A program made the position numbers and the translations under genes. A DNA stretch of 64,000 bases. It comes from Streptomyces sp. WM6386 (lineage in GTDB: Bacteria; Actinomycetota; Actinomycetes; Streptomycetales; Streptomycetaceae). The stretch spans positions 79,906 through 143,905 of the forward strand of contig NZ_JXTE01000013.1 of the NCBI RefSeq assembly GCF_000972385.1. The letters are read 5' to 3'. A model generated the notes under the pieces. It saw nothing but the letters and a program-made list of their open reading frames with translations, was not told the DNA's origin and searched no databases. The stretch's first letter is position 1. Every line of letters begins with the position of its first letter. Shown one piece after another: positions 40,128 through 48,243 of this stretch.

Positions 40128-40871
40128 TTGACCGTCACCGACGCCACGGCCGCGGCGCGGTCGGACCTGACCGCGACCCCGCGGCCCGCACCCCTGACCG
40201 CCCGGGCGGCGGCCGAACTGCTCGGCACCGCCGCACTGGTGGCGATCGTGGTCGGCTCCGGCATCCAGGCGACCGGGCTGACACGGGACGTCGGTGTCCA
40301 GCTCCTCGCCAACTCCCTCGCCACCGTCTTCGGCCTCGGCATCCTGATCCTGCTGCTCGGCCCGGTCTCCGGGGCGCACTTCAACCCGGTGGTCACGCTG
40401 GCCGAGTGGTGGACGGGGCGACGCGGCGGTGACGGTCTCGGGATCCGTGAGGTCGCGGTGTACGTCCCCGCGCAGATGGCCGGCGCCACAGCGGGCGCGG
40501 TCCTGGCGGACGCGATGTTCGGCGAGCCGCTGGTGAAGTGGTCCACGCACGACCGCTCGGCCGGCCATCTGCTGCTGGGCGAAGTGGTGGCGACCACCGG
40601 CCTGATCCTGCTGATCTTCGGCCTCGCCCGCACGGACCGTCTGCGCTTCGCGCCGGTGGCCGTGGCCTCGTACATCGGCGCGGCCTACTGGTTCACGTCC
40701 TCCACGTCCTTCGCCAACCCGGCGGTGACGGTCGGCCGTACCTTCAGCGACACGTTCGCGGGCATCGCGCCGGGCTCGGTGCCGGGATTCATCGGTGCCC
40801 AACTCGTCGGCGGGGTGCTCGGACTGGCCCTGGTGGCGCTGATCTTCGTACGCGGGCGGTCCTTCGAGTAG
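40128..40871 (+). CDS. MIP-family aquaglyceroporin in an ars operon (AqpS-like)
   Basis: 247 residues, TTG start with AGGAGT upstream. Six hydrophobic helices and two half-helices with modified signature motifs: NPV (86-88, SGAHFNPVVTL) and NPA (197-199, SFANPAVTVGR; R204 at the selectivity filter). In Sinorhizobium an aquaglyceroporin, AqpS, replaces ArsB and works with ArsC by letting arsenite leave down its gradient. Here too no ArsB or Acr3 gene is present. The first 20 residues are a polar extension. An alternative is that it exports methylated arsenicals. Confidence 0.85.
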   Translation: MTVTDATAAARSDLTATPRPAPLTARAAAELLGTAALVAIVVGSGIQATGLTRDVGVQLLANSLATVFGLGILILLLGPVSGAHFNPVVTLAEWWTGRRGGDGLGIREVAVYVPAQMAGATAGAVLADAMFGEPLVKWSTHDRSAGHLLLGEVVATTGLILLIFGLARTDRLRFAPVAVASYIGAAYWFTSSTSFANPAVTVGRTFSDTFAGIAPGSVPGFIGAQLVGGVLGLALVALIFVRGRSFE

Positions 40872-41231
40872 TCACCCGAAGGTGCGCAGCATCTGTCCCA
40901 TCGTGGCGACCACGGACGGCTCGACCCGGTAGTACACCCAGGTGCCGCGCCGCTCAGAGGTGAGCAGGCCCGCCTCCTTGAGCTTCTTCAGATGGTGGGA
41001 GACGGTCGGCTGGGAGACTCCGACGTCGGAGATGTCGCACACGCATGCCTCGCCCCCCTCGTGCGAGGCGATCAGCGAGAACAGCCGCAGCCGCACCGGG
41101 TCGCCGAGCGCCTTGAACATCGCGGCGGTCCGCTCGGCCTCCTCGGCGGTCAGGGGCCGCTCGGTCAGGGGCGGGCAGCACGGTGCCGCGGTGTCGGGTT
41201 CGAGCAGGGGCAGCACCTCGGTGTTCGACAT
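40872..41231 (-). CDS. arsR: ArsR-family repressor with canonical arsenite site
   Basis: 119 residues. The classical As(III) site ACVCD (C63, C65) sits in the DNA-binding helix, and an extra CC pair (C18, C19) occurs at the N-terminus. Winged helix: DISDVGVSQPTVSHHLKKLKE. It is convergent with the MIP gene (the stop codon directly adjoins) and divergent from the flavoprotein gene. Inverted repeats in the intergenic region are the likely operators. This one, rather than arsR1, resembles standard arsenite-inducible repressors. Confidence 0.92.
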   Translation of the reverse strand: MSNTEVLPLLEPDTAAPCCPPLTERPLTAEEAERTAAMFKALGDPVRLRLFSLIASHEGGEACVCDISDVGVSQPTVSHHLKKLKEAGLLTSERRGTWVYYRVEPSVVATMGQMLRTFG

Positions 41232-41293
41232 GCATCTATGTTGACACTTGTCGAATCAGGGGCCAAGCTGGCTTCTGTATCGATGAACATCGA
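41224..41293. promoter_or_regulatory. Inverted repeats in the arsR2 / flavoprotein divergent promoter
   Basis: TTCGACA (41224-41230) and TGTCGAA (41249-41255) are exact complements; the left arm overlaps the arsR2 start codon. Further on, TCGATGAACATCGA (41280-41293) is a perfect 6-2-6 dyad 17 bp before the GTG of the flavoprotein. Both are candidate ArsR sites. Confidence 0.5.
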
Positions 41294-41310
41294 AACAAAG
41301 GGGATCGCCC

Positions 41311-42675
41311 GTGAACGCCTCCACCATCGACCGTCTGCCCGTCGTGGTCATCGGCGCCGGACCGATCGGCCTGGCCGCCGCCGCCCACCTGATCGAGCGC
41401 GGCCTCGACCCCCTGGTCCTGGAGGCCGGCCCGACCGCGGGCAGCGCCGTGCGGGAGTGGTCGCACGTCCGTCTGTTCTCCACCTGGGGCGAGCTCGTCG
41501 ACCCGGCCGCGGAGAAGCTGCTGGCCCCGACCGGCTGGATCCGCCCCGACGCCACCGCCTATCCGACCGGCGGCGACTGGGCCGAGCGGTACCTCCAGCC
41601 GCTCGCCGACCTCCTCGCAGACGCGGTCCGCTACGGCGCCCGGGTGACCGGCGTCGCCCGCGCCGGCCGTGACCGCATCGTCGACCCGGGCCGCGACGAG
41701 CAGCCCTTCACCGTGCACATCGAGACCTCGGACGGCCGCGAGGAACGCCTCACCGCCCGCGCCGTCATCGACGCGTCCGGTACCTGGTCGACGCCGAGCC
41801 CGATGGGCGCGGACGGCCTGGCCGCGCTCGGGGAGAAGGCGGCCACCGACCGCGTCTCCTACCGTGTCCCCGACTTCGACGACCCGGCCGTACGCGCCCG
41901 TTACGCGGGCAGGCGCACCGCCGTGATCGGCTCCGGAGCCTCCGCGTTCACCGCCCTCGCCCTCCTCGCCGACCTGGCCGCCGACACCCCCGGCACGCAT
42001 GCGGTGTGGGTCCTGCGCCGGGGCATCGGCGCGAGCACATACGGCGGCGGCGAGGCGGACCAGCTGCCCGCGCGTGGCGCGCTGGGCCTGCGTGCGAAGG
42101 CGGCCGTCGAGGCCGGTCACGCGAGCGCGATCACCGGGTTCCGCACGCGGGCCGTCTCCTGCGACGGCGACCGACTGGTCCTCGAGTCCGACGACGGCCG
42201 CCGCACGGACCCCATCGACGAGATCATCGTCCTCACCGGCTTCCGCCCGGACCTCTCCTTCCTCTCCGAGCTCCGCCTCGGCCTGGACGAGCGCCTCCAG
42301 GCCCCGACAGCCCTGGCCCCGCTGATCGACCCCAACGTGCACTCCTGCGGCACGGTCTACCCGCACGGCGTGAACGAGCTCTCCCACCCCGAGCGGGACG
42401 TCTACCTGGTCGGCATGAAGTCCTACGGCCGCGCCCCCACCTTCCTCGCCATGACCGGCTACGAGCAGGTCCGTTCCATCACCGCGGCGATCGCCGGTGA
42501 CCAAGAGGCCGCCGAGCGCGTCGAGTTGACCCTGCCGGAGACCGGAGTCTGCGGCGGCGCGGGCCTGTTCGAAGAGCCGGAGAACACCGAGCCGGCCGGC
42601 GGCGGATGCTGCGCCGCCCCCACCACGCTCCAGATCGGCACCGCCGCCCCGGCCTCCCCGTCCGGCGGCTGCTGA
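41311..42675 (+). CDS. ArsO-like FAD-dependent flavoprotein
   Basis: 454 residues, GTG start. The FAD motif PVVVIGAGPIGLAAAAHLIE opens it and a second dinucleotide motif RTAVIGSGASAFTALALLAD lies near 195-215. The general plan is that of flavin monooxygenases/thioredoxin-reductase-like oxidoreductases seen in streptomycete ars clusters (ArsO). The C-terminal tail is cysteine-rich (GVCGGAG, GGGCCAAP, SGGC), a possible arsenite-binding extension. It precedes arsI by 28 bp and both probably form one transcript. The reaction has not been settled for this family. Confidence 0.8.
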   Translation: MNASTIDRLPVVVIGAGPIGLAAAAHLIERGLDPLVLEAGPTAGSAVREWSHVRLFSTWGELVDPAAEKLLAPTGWIRPDATAYPTGGDWAERYLQPLADLLADAVRYGARVTGVARAGRDRIVDPGRDEQPFTVHIETSDGREERLTARAVIDASGTWSTPSPMGADGLAALGEKAATDRVSYRVPDFDDPAVRARYAGRRTAVIGSGASAFTALALLADLAADTPGTHAVWVLRRGIGASTYGGGEADQLPARGALGLRAKAAVEAGHASAITGFRTRAVSCDGDRLVLESDDGRRTDPIDEIIVLTGFRPDLSFLSELRLGLDERLQAPTALAPLIDPNVHSCGTVYPHGVNELSHPERDVYLVGMKSYGRAPTFLAMTGYEQVRSITAAIAGDQEAAERVELTLPETGVCGGAGLFEEPENTEPAGGGCCAAPTTLQIGTAAPASPSGGC

Positions 42676-42703
42676 ACCCCGCACCCCCACCAGGAGGTTC
42701 GCC

Positions 42704-43084
42704 ATGACAACCCGCGTACAGCTCGCCCTGCGCGTCCCGGATCTCGACGCGTCCATCGCCTTCTACAGCAAGCTCTTCGGCACCGAACCCGCCAAACTCC
42801 GGGACGGCTACGCCAACTTCGCCATCGCCGAGCCACCGCTCAAACTCGTCCTGATCGAGGGAGCGGAGGGCGAGGCGACCCGCATGGACCATCTCGGCGT
42901 CGAGGCCGACAGCGCCGAGGCCGTCCACGCCGCCACCACCCGCCTGAGCGATGCCGGCCTGACCACCGACGTCGAGAACGACACCACCTGCTGCTACGCC
43001 CTCCAGGACAAGGTCTGGGTCCGCGGCCCCGGCCAGGAGCCCTGGGAGGTGTACGTCGTCAAGGCCGACGCCGACTCCCTGTAA
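42704..43084 (+). CDS. arsI: ArsI/CadI family C-As lyase or heavy-metal VOC enzyme
   Basis: 126 residues of the vicinal-oxygen-chelate fold, ATG with AGGAGG upstream. The metal ligands Q6, H63 and E115 and the paired cysteines C96-C97 (TTCCYALQDKVW) line up with the Fe(II) and substrate-thiolate residues described for ArsI, which cleaves the C-As bond of trivalent methyl- and aryl-arsenicals. The related CadI has a similar sequence. Genomic position after the ArsO-like gene favours arsenic. It completes an organoarsenical branch next to arsC. Confidence 0.9.
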   Translation: MTTRVQLALRVPDLDASIAFYSKLFGTEPAKLRDGYANFAIAEPPLKLVLIEGAEGEATRMDHLGVEADSAEAVHAATTRLSDAGLTTDVENDTTCCYALQDKVWVRGPGQEPWEVYVVKADADSL

Positions 43085-43160
43085 TCCGGTGTTGCCGGGC
43101 CCGGCGCACTGCGATCGTGGCTCCGGACCCCCGTACCCGGATCAGCAAGGAATCGCCACC

Positions 43161-43796
43161 ATGCCCGTACCCGCCGACCCCACGGTGCTTCATCCGATGC
43201 CCGAGCAGCCGCGTGTGGTGCTGCTCAAGCCGTTGGTGAAGTCGCCGCTCATCGAGGTGGGGGAGTTCTCGTACTACGACGACCCGAAGGACGCGACCGC
43301 CTTCGAGACGCGGAACGTGCTGTACCACTACGGGCCGGAGAAGCTGGTGATCGGCAGGTTCTGCGCGCTGGGCACGGGGGTGCGGTTCATCATGAACGGT
43401 GCCAACCACCGTATGGACGGCCCCTCGACGTTTCCCTTCCCGACCATGGGCGGCTCCTGGTCCGAGCACTTCGACCTCCTCACCGGACTGCCGAACAGGG
43501 GTGACACGGTCGTGGGCAACGACGTCTGGTTCGGCCACGGCACGACGGTGATGCCGGGCGTACGGATCGGTCACGGCGCCATCATCGGCACCGGTTCGGT
43601 GGTCACCTCCGACGTCCCCGACTACGGGATCGTCGGCGGCAACCCGGCCCGCCTCATCCGCACCCGCTACAGCGACGAGGACATCGCCCGGCTGCTGGCG
43701 GTGGCGTGGTGGGACTGGCCGGTGGAGCACATCACCGAGCACGTCCGGACGATCATGTCGGGCACGGTCGCCGACCTGGAGGAGGCGGCCCCCTAG
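43161..43796 (+). CDS. CatB/Vat-type xenobiotic O-acetyltransferase
   Basis: 211 residues, left-handed beta-helix hexapeptide acetyltransferase. ATG 43161 with AAGGAA upstream. Motifs: IGRFCALGTGVRFIMNGANHR and NDVWFGHGTTVMPGVRIGHG, with the catalytic His in ANHRMDG. Family members acetylate streptogramin A, chloramphenicol or sugars; the catalytic signature cannot distinguish these. The 76-bp gap after arsI has a 12-bp GC palindrome (GCCGGGCCCGGC) that may mark the end of the ars transcript. Confidence 0.9.
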   Translation: MPVPADPTVLHPMPEQPRVVLLKPLVKSPLIEVGEFSYYDDPKDATAFETRNVLYHYGPEKLVIGRFCALGTGVRFIMNGANHRMDGPSTFPFPTMGGSWSEHFDLLTGLPNRGDTVVGNDVWFGHGTTVMPGVRIGHGAIIGTGSVVTSDVPDYGIVGGNPARLIRTRYSDEDIARLLAVAWWDWPVEHITEHVRTIMSGTVADLEEAAP

Positions 43797-43831
43797 GCCG
43801 GCCGTCTCCAGGGGTCTGCGATCATGCTCGG

Positions 43832-44557
43832 ATGCGGGAGATCGACGAGTTGACCCAGGTGGACGACCCGGCCTGGCCGGAACTCCAGGAGGCGTTCGCG
43901 GCCGGCGCCGTCCCGGTGCGGGTGCTCGCCGCCGACTCGGCCGAGGGGCGTCGGAGCGTGCTGCAGATGCAGGTCACCGCACGCTCCACGCTCGGCGCCC
44001 TGGCCTGGAACTGCGGCGGACTGGTCCTCGACGACGGATGGGTACGGGTCTTCGGTGGCGGCTCCGAGGCGAGCGGCGGCCTGCCGAGCCTGGCCCAGGT
44101 CAATCGCTTCCCCGACGCGTTCGACCCGGACTGGTCTCCCGAGGCCGGACTCGTCGTGGCACAGGACGCGCTGGGAGGCGTGTTCGCCCTGAACGGCCAT
44201 GATCCCGCCGCGTCCGGACGCCCCGGTTCCCCGGGCCGGATGACCTACTTCGCGCCCGACACCCTGGCGTGGGAGGCGATGGACATGGGCCACTCCTCAT
44301 GGGTGCACTGGCTGTTGTCCGGCCGCCTGGAGACGTTCTACGACGGGCTGCGCCGGCCCGGCTGGCGCGAGGAGGCCGCCGCGCTGGATCTCTCGCAGGG
44401 CATCAGCGTGGTCCCGTTCCTGTGGACCGAGGAGGCCCACGCCGATCCCGCCGCGAACAGCTGGCGGGCCGTGCCGATGCGCGAAGTCCTCGGAGTGGCC
44501 GCCGACTTCGCCCGGCAGCTGGGTCCAGCCGATCCGGGGTTTCTCGGCGACGTTTGA
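43832..44557 (+). CDS. DUF2625-like protein
   Basis: 241 residues from ATG 43832. Sequence style fits DUF2625: MREIDELTQVDDPAWPELQE at the start, LGALAWNCGGLVLDDGWVRV with FGGGSEASGGLP in the middle, and GRMTYFAPDTLAWEAMDMGH later. No signal or membrane segment. The function is unknown; the fold has been linked with SUKH-like immunity superfamilies but I do not press that here. Nearest neighbours are an acetyltransferase and a barstar-family protein. Confidence 0.8.
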   Translation: MREIDELTQVDDPAWPELQEAFAAGAVPVRVLAADSAEGRRSVLQMQVTARSTLGALAWNCGGLVLDDGWVRVFGGGSEASGGLPSLAQVNRFPDAFDPDWSPEAGLVVAQDALGGVFALNGHDPAASGRPGSPGRMTYFAPDTLAWEAMDMGHSSWVHWLLSGRLETFYDGLRRPGWREEAAALDLSQGISVVPFLWTEEAHADPAANSWRAVPMREVLGVAADFARQLGPADPGFLGDV

Positions 44558-44731
44558 GTGAGACCCCTCGGTCTCCGACGAACACGAGGTAGCTGCCGGC
44601 AGTCGTGGCCCAGGCCTCAGGGATCTACCGGAGCGCGGCCTCGGCCACCTGCTCGCCGCCGCCGGTACCGGACATGAATCGAGAGGCGTGAACCGCGCTC
44701 GGGTGACACGCTTCGGGTGACCTGATCCCAA

Positions 44732-45943
44732 GTGCGGCTCGGGCGCGGGTGGTTCGAGTGTGGGGGATGGGTGCGGGGCGAGGAGCATGCGGTCTGGGAG
44801 CGGGATGTCCCGGTCAGGTTTCTGCTGGTTCAGGAGGACGCGGACGGCGAGGAGCGGTACTGGGGACGGTGTGCCGGTGTCGAGGGCCTGTTCGTCGACA
44901 AGGTACCGCCGCCGCGTGAGGTACTGACGCTGCGGGGCTGCACGCCCGAAGGCCCCTTGCGGGACGCCTTGTTGTCGGACGGCACGGGCACCGGGCTGCT
45001 GGGTGACCTGTGCGTCGAGGTCCGGGACGAGGAACAGCCGCTGCAGTGGTGGACCCTGGTCGACACCGTCGTCCTGGCACACCGGCCCCACCGGAGCGAT
45101 CCGGCACTGGTGGATGTCGTCGTGGGCGCGGGCGTCGAAGAGGAACACGCCTGGGAGCACACGCGGCCGGCCCAGCCGGTGTTCAAGGTGTTCGCGGGGA
45201 CCACCGCGGGTACCACGCCCGCCGGGCAGTGCCTGGACGTGGAGGGGCTGTTCGCCTCCCGCTGCGGCCGGGGGCCGGTGCCGATGCACCTCGTCGGCTG
45301 CGAGCCCGCCGAGCCGCTGCGTACGGTGCTGAGTCGACGGCGTAAGGGGGACAGGGACAGGGACAGGGTGGGGCTGTGGGCGCTGGACCGCCACGGCCGG
45401 GTGATGCACCGCCACGACGTCCATCTGCGTATCGAGAAGGCGCGCCCGTCCGTGCTCGGCACCGACCTCCTCGACATCACGCTCACCGACGGCGGCGACC
45501 AGCGCCCGCTGGTGGCCCGTCCGATCTGGGAGACCTGGTACCGGGGAGTCCCGTCGGTCCGTGATCAATGGGCTCCGTACACGGCCGAGGGCCGGTACGA
45601 GTGGCTCGAACTCACGGCCTCCGGTGTCGGCGAGCGGCGCCCCGACCGCTCCGGTGGCGTCCACCGTCTCGACGGCAGGTTCGTCACCGACGAGCCGGGC
45701 CTGCACTGTGCGATGGCCGAGGCGCTGGTGGGTCCGGGCCGCTACTTCGGGCGGGAGTGGAACGCGTTCAGGGACTGCCTGGGCGGTGGCTTCGGCATAG
45801 CCGCGCCCTTCACCCTGATCTGGCACGACTCCCACATCGCACGGCAGGCCTTCGCCGGCGACGTGTCCGGGGAGGGGCTCACCTACTTCGAGGCGATCGT
45901 CCAACTCCTCGAACGCCGTGGCGCCACGGTCGAGCTCCACTAG
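44732..45943 (+). CDS. Barstar-family protein with long N-terminal extension
   Basis: 403 residues from a GTG at 44732; the start is uncertain because no good ribosome site is visible. The last 100 residues form a barstar (barnase inhibitor) domain: VHRLDGRFVTDEPGLHCAMA, then EALVGPGRYFGREWNAFRDC and APFTLIWHDSHIARQ. The N-terminal 300 residues contain two similar modules (both with W/F-x-V-x-GLF segments: VEGLFVDKVPPP and VEGLFASRCGRG). A hexamer repeat GGACAG (45349-45366) codes for GDRDRD inside. No ribonuclease partner is adjacent. Confidence 0.75.
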   Translation: MRLGRGWFECGGWVRGEEHAVWERDVPVRFLLVQEDADGEERYWGRCAGVEGLFVDKVPPPREVLTLRGCTPEGPLRDALLSDGTGTGLLGDLCVEVRDEEQPLQWWTLVDTVVLAHRPHRSDPALVDVVVGAGVEEEHAWEHTRPAQPVFKVFAGTTAGTTPAGQCLDVEGLFASRCGRGPVPMHLVGCEPAEPLRTVLSRRRKGDRDRDRVGLWALDRHGRVMHRHDVHLRIEKARPSVLGTDLLDITLTDGGDQRPLVARPIWETWYRGVPSVRDQWAPYTAEGRYEWLELTASGVGERRPDRSGGVHRLDGRFVTDEPGLHCAMAEALVGPGRYFGREWNAFRDCLGGGFGIAAPFTLIWHDSHIARQAFAGDVSGEGLTYFEAIVQLLERRGATVELH

Positions 45944-45958
45944 AACGGGCGCCCTTCG

Positions 45959-45973
45959 GAGCGGGACCCGCTC
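45959..45973. terminator. Compact hairpin between convergent genes
   Basis: GAGCGG (45959-45964) pairs with CCGCTC (45968-45973) around 3 nt, over the esterase stop codon and 16 bp past the barstar stop. Confidence 0.45.
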
Positions 45974-47081
45974 AGTCCTCGCCCACGACGGTCAGGTCGT
46001 CCCCCAGGGCCGTGGCGATCTGCGCGGCGCGCGCGTGGTCGTCCAGACGGCGGGTCAGGTACGCGCAGGCATGTCCGTGCCGCAGTGACCACCACGCGGC
46101 GGAACCGCCGATGCCGCCCTTGGCGATCTTCCCCTTGTCCCGGATGAGGCCGAGCGTCCAGGTGATGCGGGTGCCGAACACTTCGTCGTGGCCGGTGACC
46201 TGGGAGGTGAGGAGCTCTGAGTGCAGCCGCGGGCCCAGGAGTTGACGTACGGGTCCGTCGTCGTCGGTGAGGCGGGAGAAGAAGGCCGCCGTCGAGGTGG
46301 CCGTCGTCTGGAGGTTGGCCGCGCCGAACACCGACTGGCGCCAGGCCCGGGAGTTGGTCCGCTCCGTGTCCAGGGCACCGTGGGGGATCCGCAGCCAGGG
46401 CGCGGCGGGCAGTTGCTCCGGCCAGTCGGGGTGCGCGTACTCGAGGTCGGCGACGCGGTCCAACGCTTCGTCCGGTACGCCGAACCAGGCGTCGAGGTCC
46501 AGTGCCGGCCGCACGACGTCGTTGAACATCGCCCCGAGCGTGGTGTCGGCGGCCGCGCGCAGGATGCCGTCGACGAGATGGCCGTACGTCAGGGCGTGTT
46601 CGCCGAGCGAGGTGCCCGGGACGTACTCCGGTGCCGCCCGCGCCAGGCTGTCCCGCAGCCCGGCGTCGTCCAGCAGGTCGAGGTCCGCGGCCCCGGCGGG
46701 GAAGCGCGGCAGGCCCGCCCGGTGGGTGAGGATCTGGCGGAGGGTGGTCGCCTCCTTGCCGTTGCTCCCGTACGCCTTCCAGTACGTGCCGACGGGCTCG
46801 TCCAGCGCCACCACGCCCTCGCGCACCGCCACCAGCGCCGCGAGCGTGACGAAGGTCTTCGACAGCGAGTACGGCATGACCAGCGTGTCAGCCCGCCACG
46901 GCCGGCTCCGCCCGGCATCGGCCCACCCCGCGCTCAGCCGCGCCACCTCCCGCCCGTCCCGCCAGACCGACAGCCCGGCCCCGGTCTCCGCCCCGTCGTC
47001 CACGAGCTGCTGAAAGACCCGCCGCACCTCGTCGTACCCGTCCTCGGCGAAGCCTTCGACGCCGGCAGGGTTCTCGGACAT
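45972..47081 (-). CDS. Beta-lactamase-family serine hydrolase (EstB-like)
   Basis: 369 residues from ATG 47081 with AAGGAGGG upstream; the longer frame to 47168 has no support. The catalytic S-x-x-K is SLSK in VMPYSLSKTFVTLAALVAV and the tyrosine motif follows in LTYGHLVDGI. No signal peptide. This branch contains cytoplasmic esterases such as EstB. It is downstream of an inverted repeat that looks like a copper-type operator, but no copper genes adjoin it. Substrate unknown. Confidence 0.88.
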   Translation of the reverse strand: MSENPAGVEGFAEDGYDEVRRVFQQLVDDGAETGAGLSVWRDGREVARLSAGWADAGRSRPWRADTLVMPYSLSKTFVTLAALVAVREGVVALDEPVGTYWKAYGSNGKEATTLRQILTHRAGLPRFPAGAADLDLLDDAGLRDSLARAAPEYVPGTSLGEHALTYGHLVDGILRAAADTTLGAMFNDVVRPALDLDAWFGVPDEALDRVADLEYAHPDWPEQLPAAPWLRIPHGALDTERTNSRAWRQSVFGAANLQTTATSTAAFFSRLTDDDGPVRQLLGPRLHSELLTSQVTGHDEVFGTRITWTLGLIRDKGKIAKGGIGGSAAWWSLRHGHACAYLTRRLDDHARAAQIATALGDDLTVVGED

Positions 47082-47126
47082 GGCGTTCACCCTCCTTGTG
47101 CCGTGGGGAGTTCCTCTGGGCGGAAC

Positions 47127-47143
47127 ATACCCCGGGAGGGTAT
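47127..47143. promoter_or_regulatory. CsoR-like inverted repeat
   Basis: ATACCC-N5-GGGTAT (47127-47143) is a perfect dyad, 46 bp upstream of the serine hydrolase start. Streptomycete CsoR copper-repressor operators share the TACCC...GGGTA framework. A MarR- or TetR-type reading is also possible. Confidence 0.35.
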
Positions 47144-47179
47144 ATGGGACAAGGGTCGGGGCGCTCACCCTTGGTCGTC

Positions 47180-47397
47180 GTCGACACCCCTCTCAGGCCC
47201 CACTCGTCGAGGCCGGAGTAGATCAACGCCGACGCCACGACGCGGTCTATCTCCTCCGCGGGGATGCCGAGCTCGAGCCACGCCTGGCGGTGTTGCTCCC
47301 TCGGTTGGACGTCGACCTTGACGCAGTGGGTGCCGATGAAATCGCGGGCCCGCAGGGTCAGTCCTTTGGGTACCTTGCCGGAGAGGTTCAGATTCAC
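47180..47397 (-). pseudogene. Gene fragment of unknown function
   Basis: Reading from a GTG at 47397, about 65 codons have clean high-GC codon use and plausible protein sense: KVPKGLTLRARDFIGTHCVK, then VDVQPREQHRQAWLELGIPA and EEIDRVVASALIYSGLDEWG. Beyond about 47195 the sense degrades and the open frame runs on through the ribosome site and body of the next gene in a wrong frame. There is no ribosome site. I take it as a remnant cut at the 3' side, perhaps at both. The 326-bp gap 47082-47407 otherwise contains only the CsoR-like dyad. Confidence 0.4.
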
Positions 47398-47407
47398 CGG
47401 GCGGACA

Positions 47408-48223
47408 CTACCGGGGGCTGTCAGTGATCCTGCTTGCTCCCCGTACGGCCCACGCGCGGGCTTTCAGGGCGATCGTGCCGTCGGCCCCCGCCGGCACTCG
47501 GTCGCGCAGTGTCTGGCGCAGCCGTTCCCGGGTGGCCGGTGAGAGGGTGGCGACGTAACCGGGGGCGGGCCCCTGGCCGGACAGGAACGGGGACCACAGG
47601 TCGTCGAAGTGGGGGAAGAGGGTGGTGATGTCGATCGGTGCGACCGTCACCCGGGTCAGCCCGGCCTTGTCCCACAGATCGCGCAGTGCGGTGGGACCGC
47701 AGAGCGGGAAGCGGCGGCTCTCGTCGTGGGCGGCCGCCGATGGATCCACGGTTGTCGCCGCACTCCAGAAGTGGCGCAGGAACTCCATGCCCTCGGCGTA
47801 GTCCCACACATAGGCGGCGACCAGGCCGCCGGGCCGCACCGCGCGTGTCGCCTCGGCGAGCGCGACGCCGGGCGTGGCGAGGAAGTTGAGGACCAGTCCG
47901 CTGACGGCCACGTCGAAGACCGCGTCCCGCACCGGCAGGGCCTGGGCGTCCGCTACCGCGAAACGTGCCGGTTCGGGGGTCGAGGCGCGGGCCGTGGGCA
48001 CGAACCCGGCGGACCCGTCCAGCCCGAGCAGTGTCCGGGGGCGGCAGCGGACCGCCACCGTGGAGGTCAGGGCGCCCGAGCCGCATCCGATGTCCAGCCA
48101 TCGTGCGTGGGGCGGGCAGGGGAGCCATGCCACGAACGCGTCGGCCACGAGTCGGCTCCAGCGGCCCATGTACCGCTCGTACGCGTCCCCGGCCGCCCAT
48201 ACGTCGAAGCGTCGTTCGGTCAC
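47408..48223 (-). CDS. Class I SAM-dependent methyltransferase
   Basis: 271 residues, GTG start. SAM motif I is ARWLDIGCGSGALTSTVAVR, followed by LGLDGSAGFV, FAVADAQALP (motif II) and AVRPGGLVAAYVWDYAEGME (motif III). The N-terminal DVWAAGDAYERYMGRWSRLV is common in UbiE/COQ5-like small-molecule methyltransferases. Substrate unknown. It does not adjoin any biosynthetic gene, and is too far from the tgm locus (33 kb) to be counted as its missing methyltransferase. Confidence 0.88.
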   Translation of the reverse strand: MTERRFDVWAAGDAYERYMGRWSRLVADAFVAWLPCPPHARWLDIGCGSGALTSTVAVRCRPRTLLGLDGSAGFVPTARASTPEPARFAVADAQALPVRDAVFDVAVSGLVLNFLATPGVALAEATRAVRPGGLVAAYVWDYAEGMEFLRHFWSAATTVDPSAAAHDESRRFPLCGPTALRDLWDKAGLTRVTVAPIDITTLFPHFDDLWSPFLSGQGPAPGYVATLSPATRERLRQTLRDRVPAGADGTIALKARAWAVRGASRITDSPR

Positions 48224-48243
48224 CCCTCAACCTTGCACCGGCT

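Noticed and set aside
47408..48223. Methyltransferase as the missing TgmC
   Set aside because: It is 33 kb away and shows general UbiE-like small-molecule features, with no link to the tgm pair.
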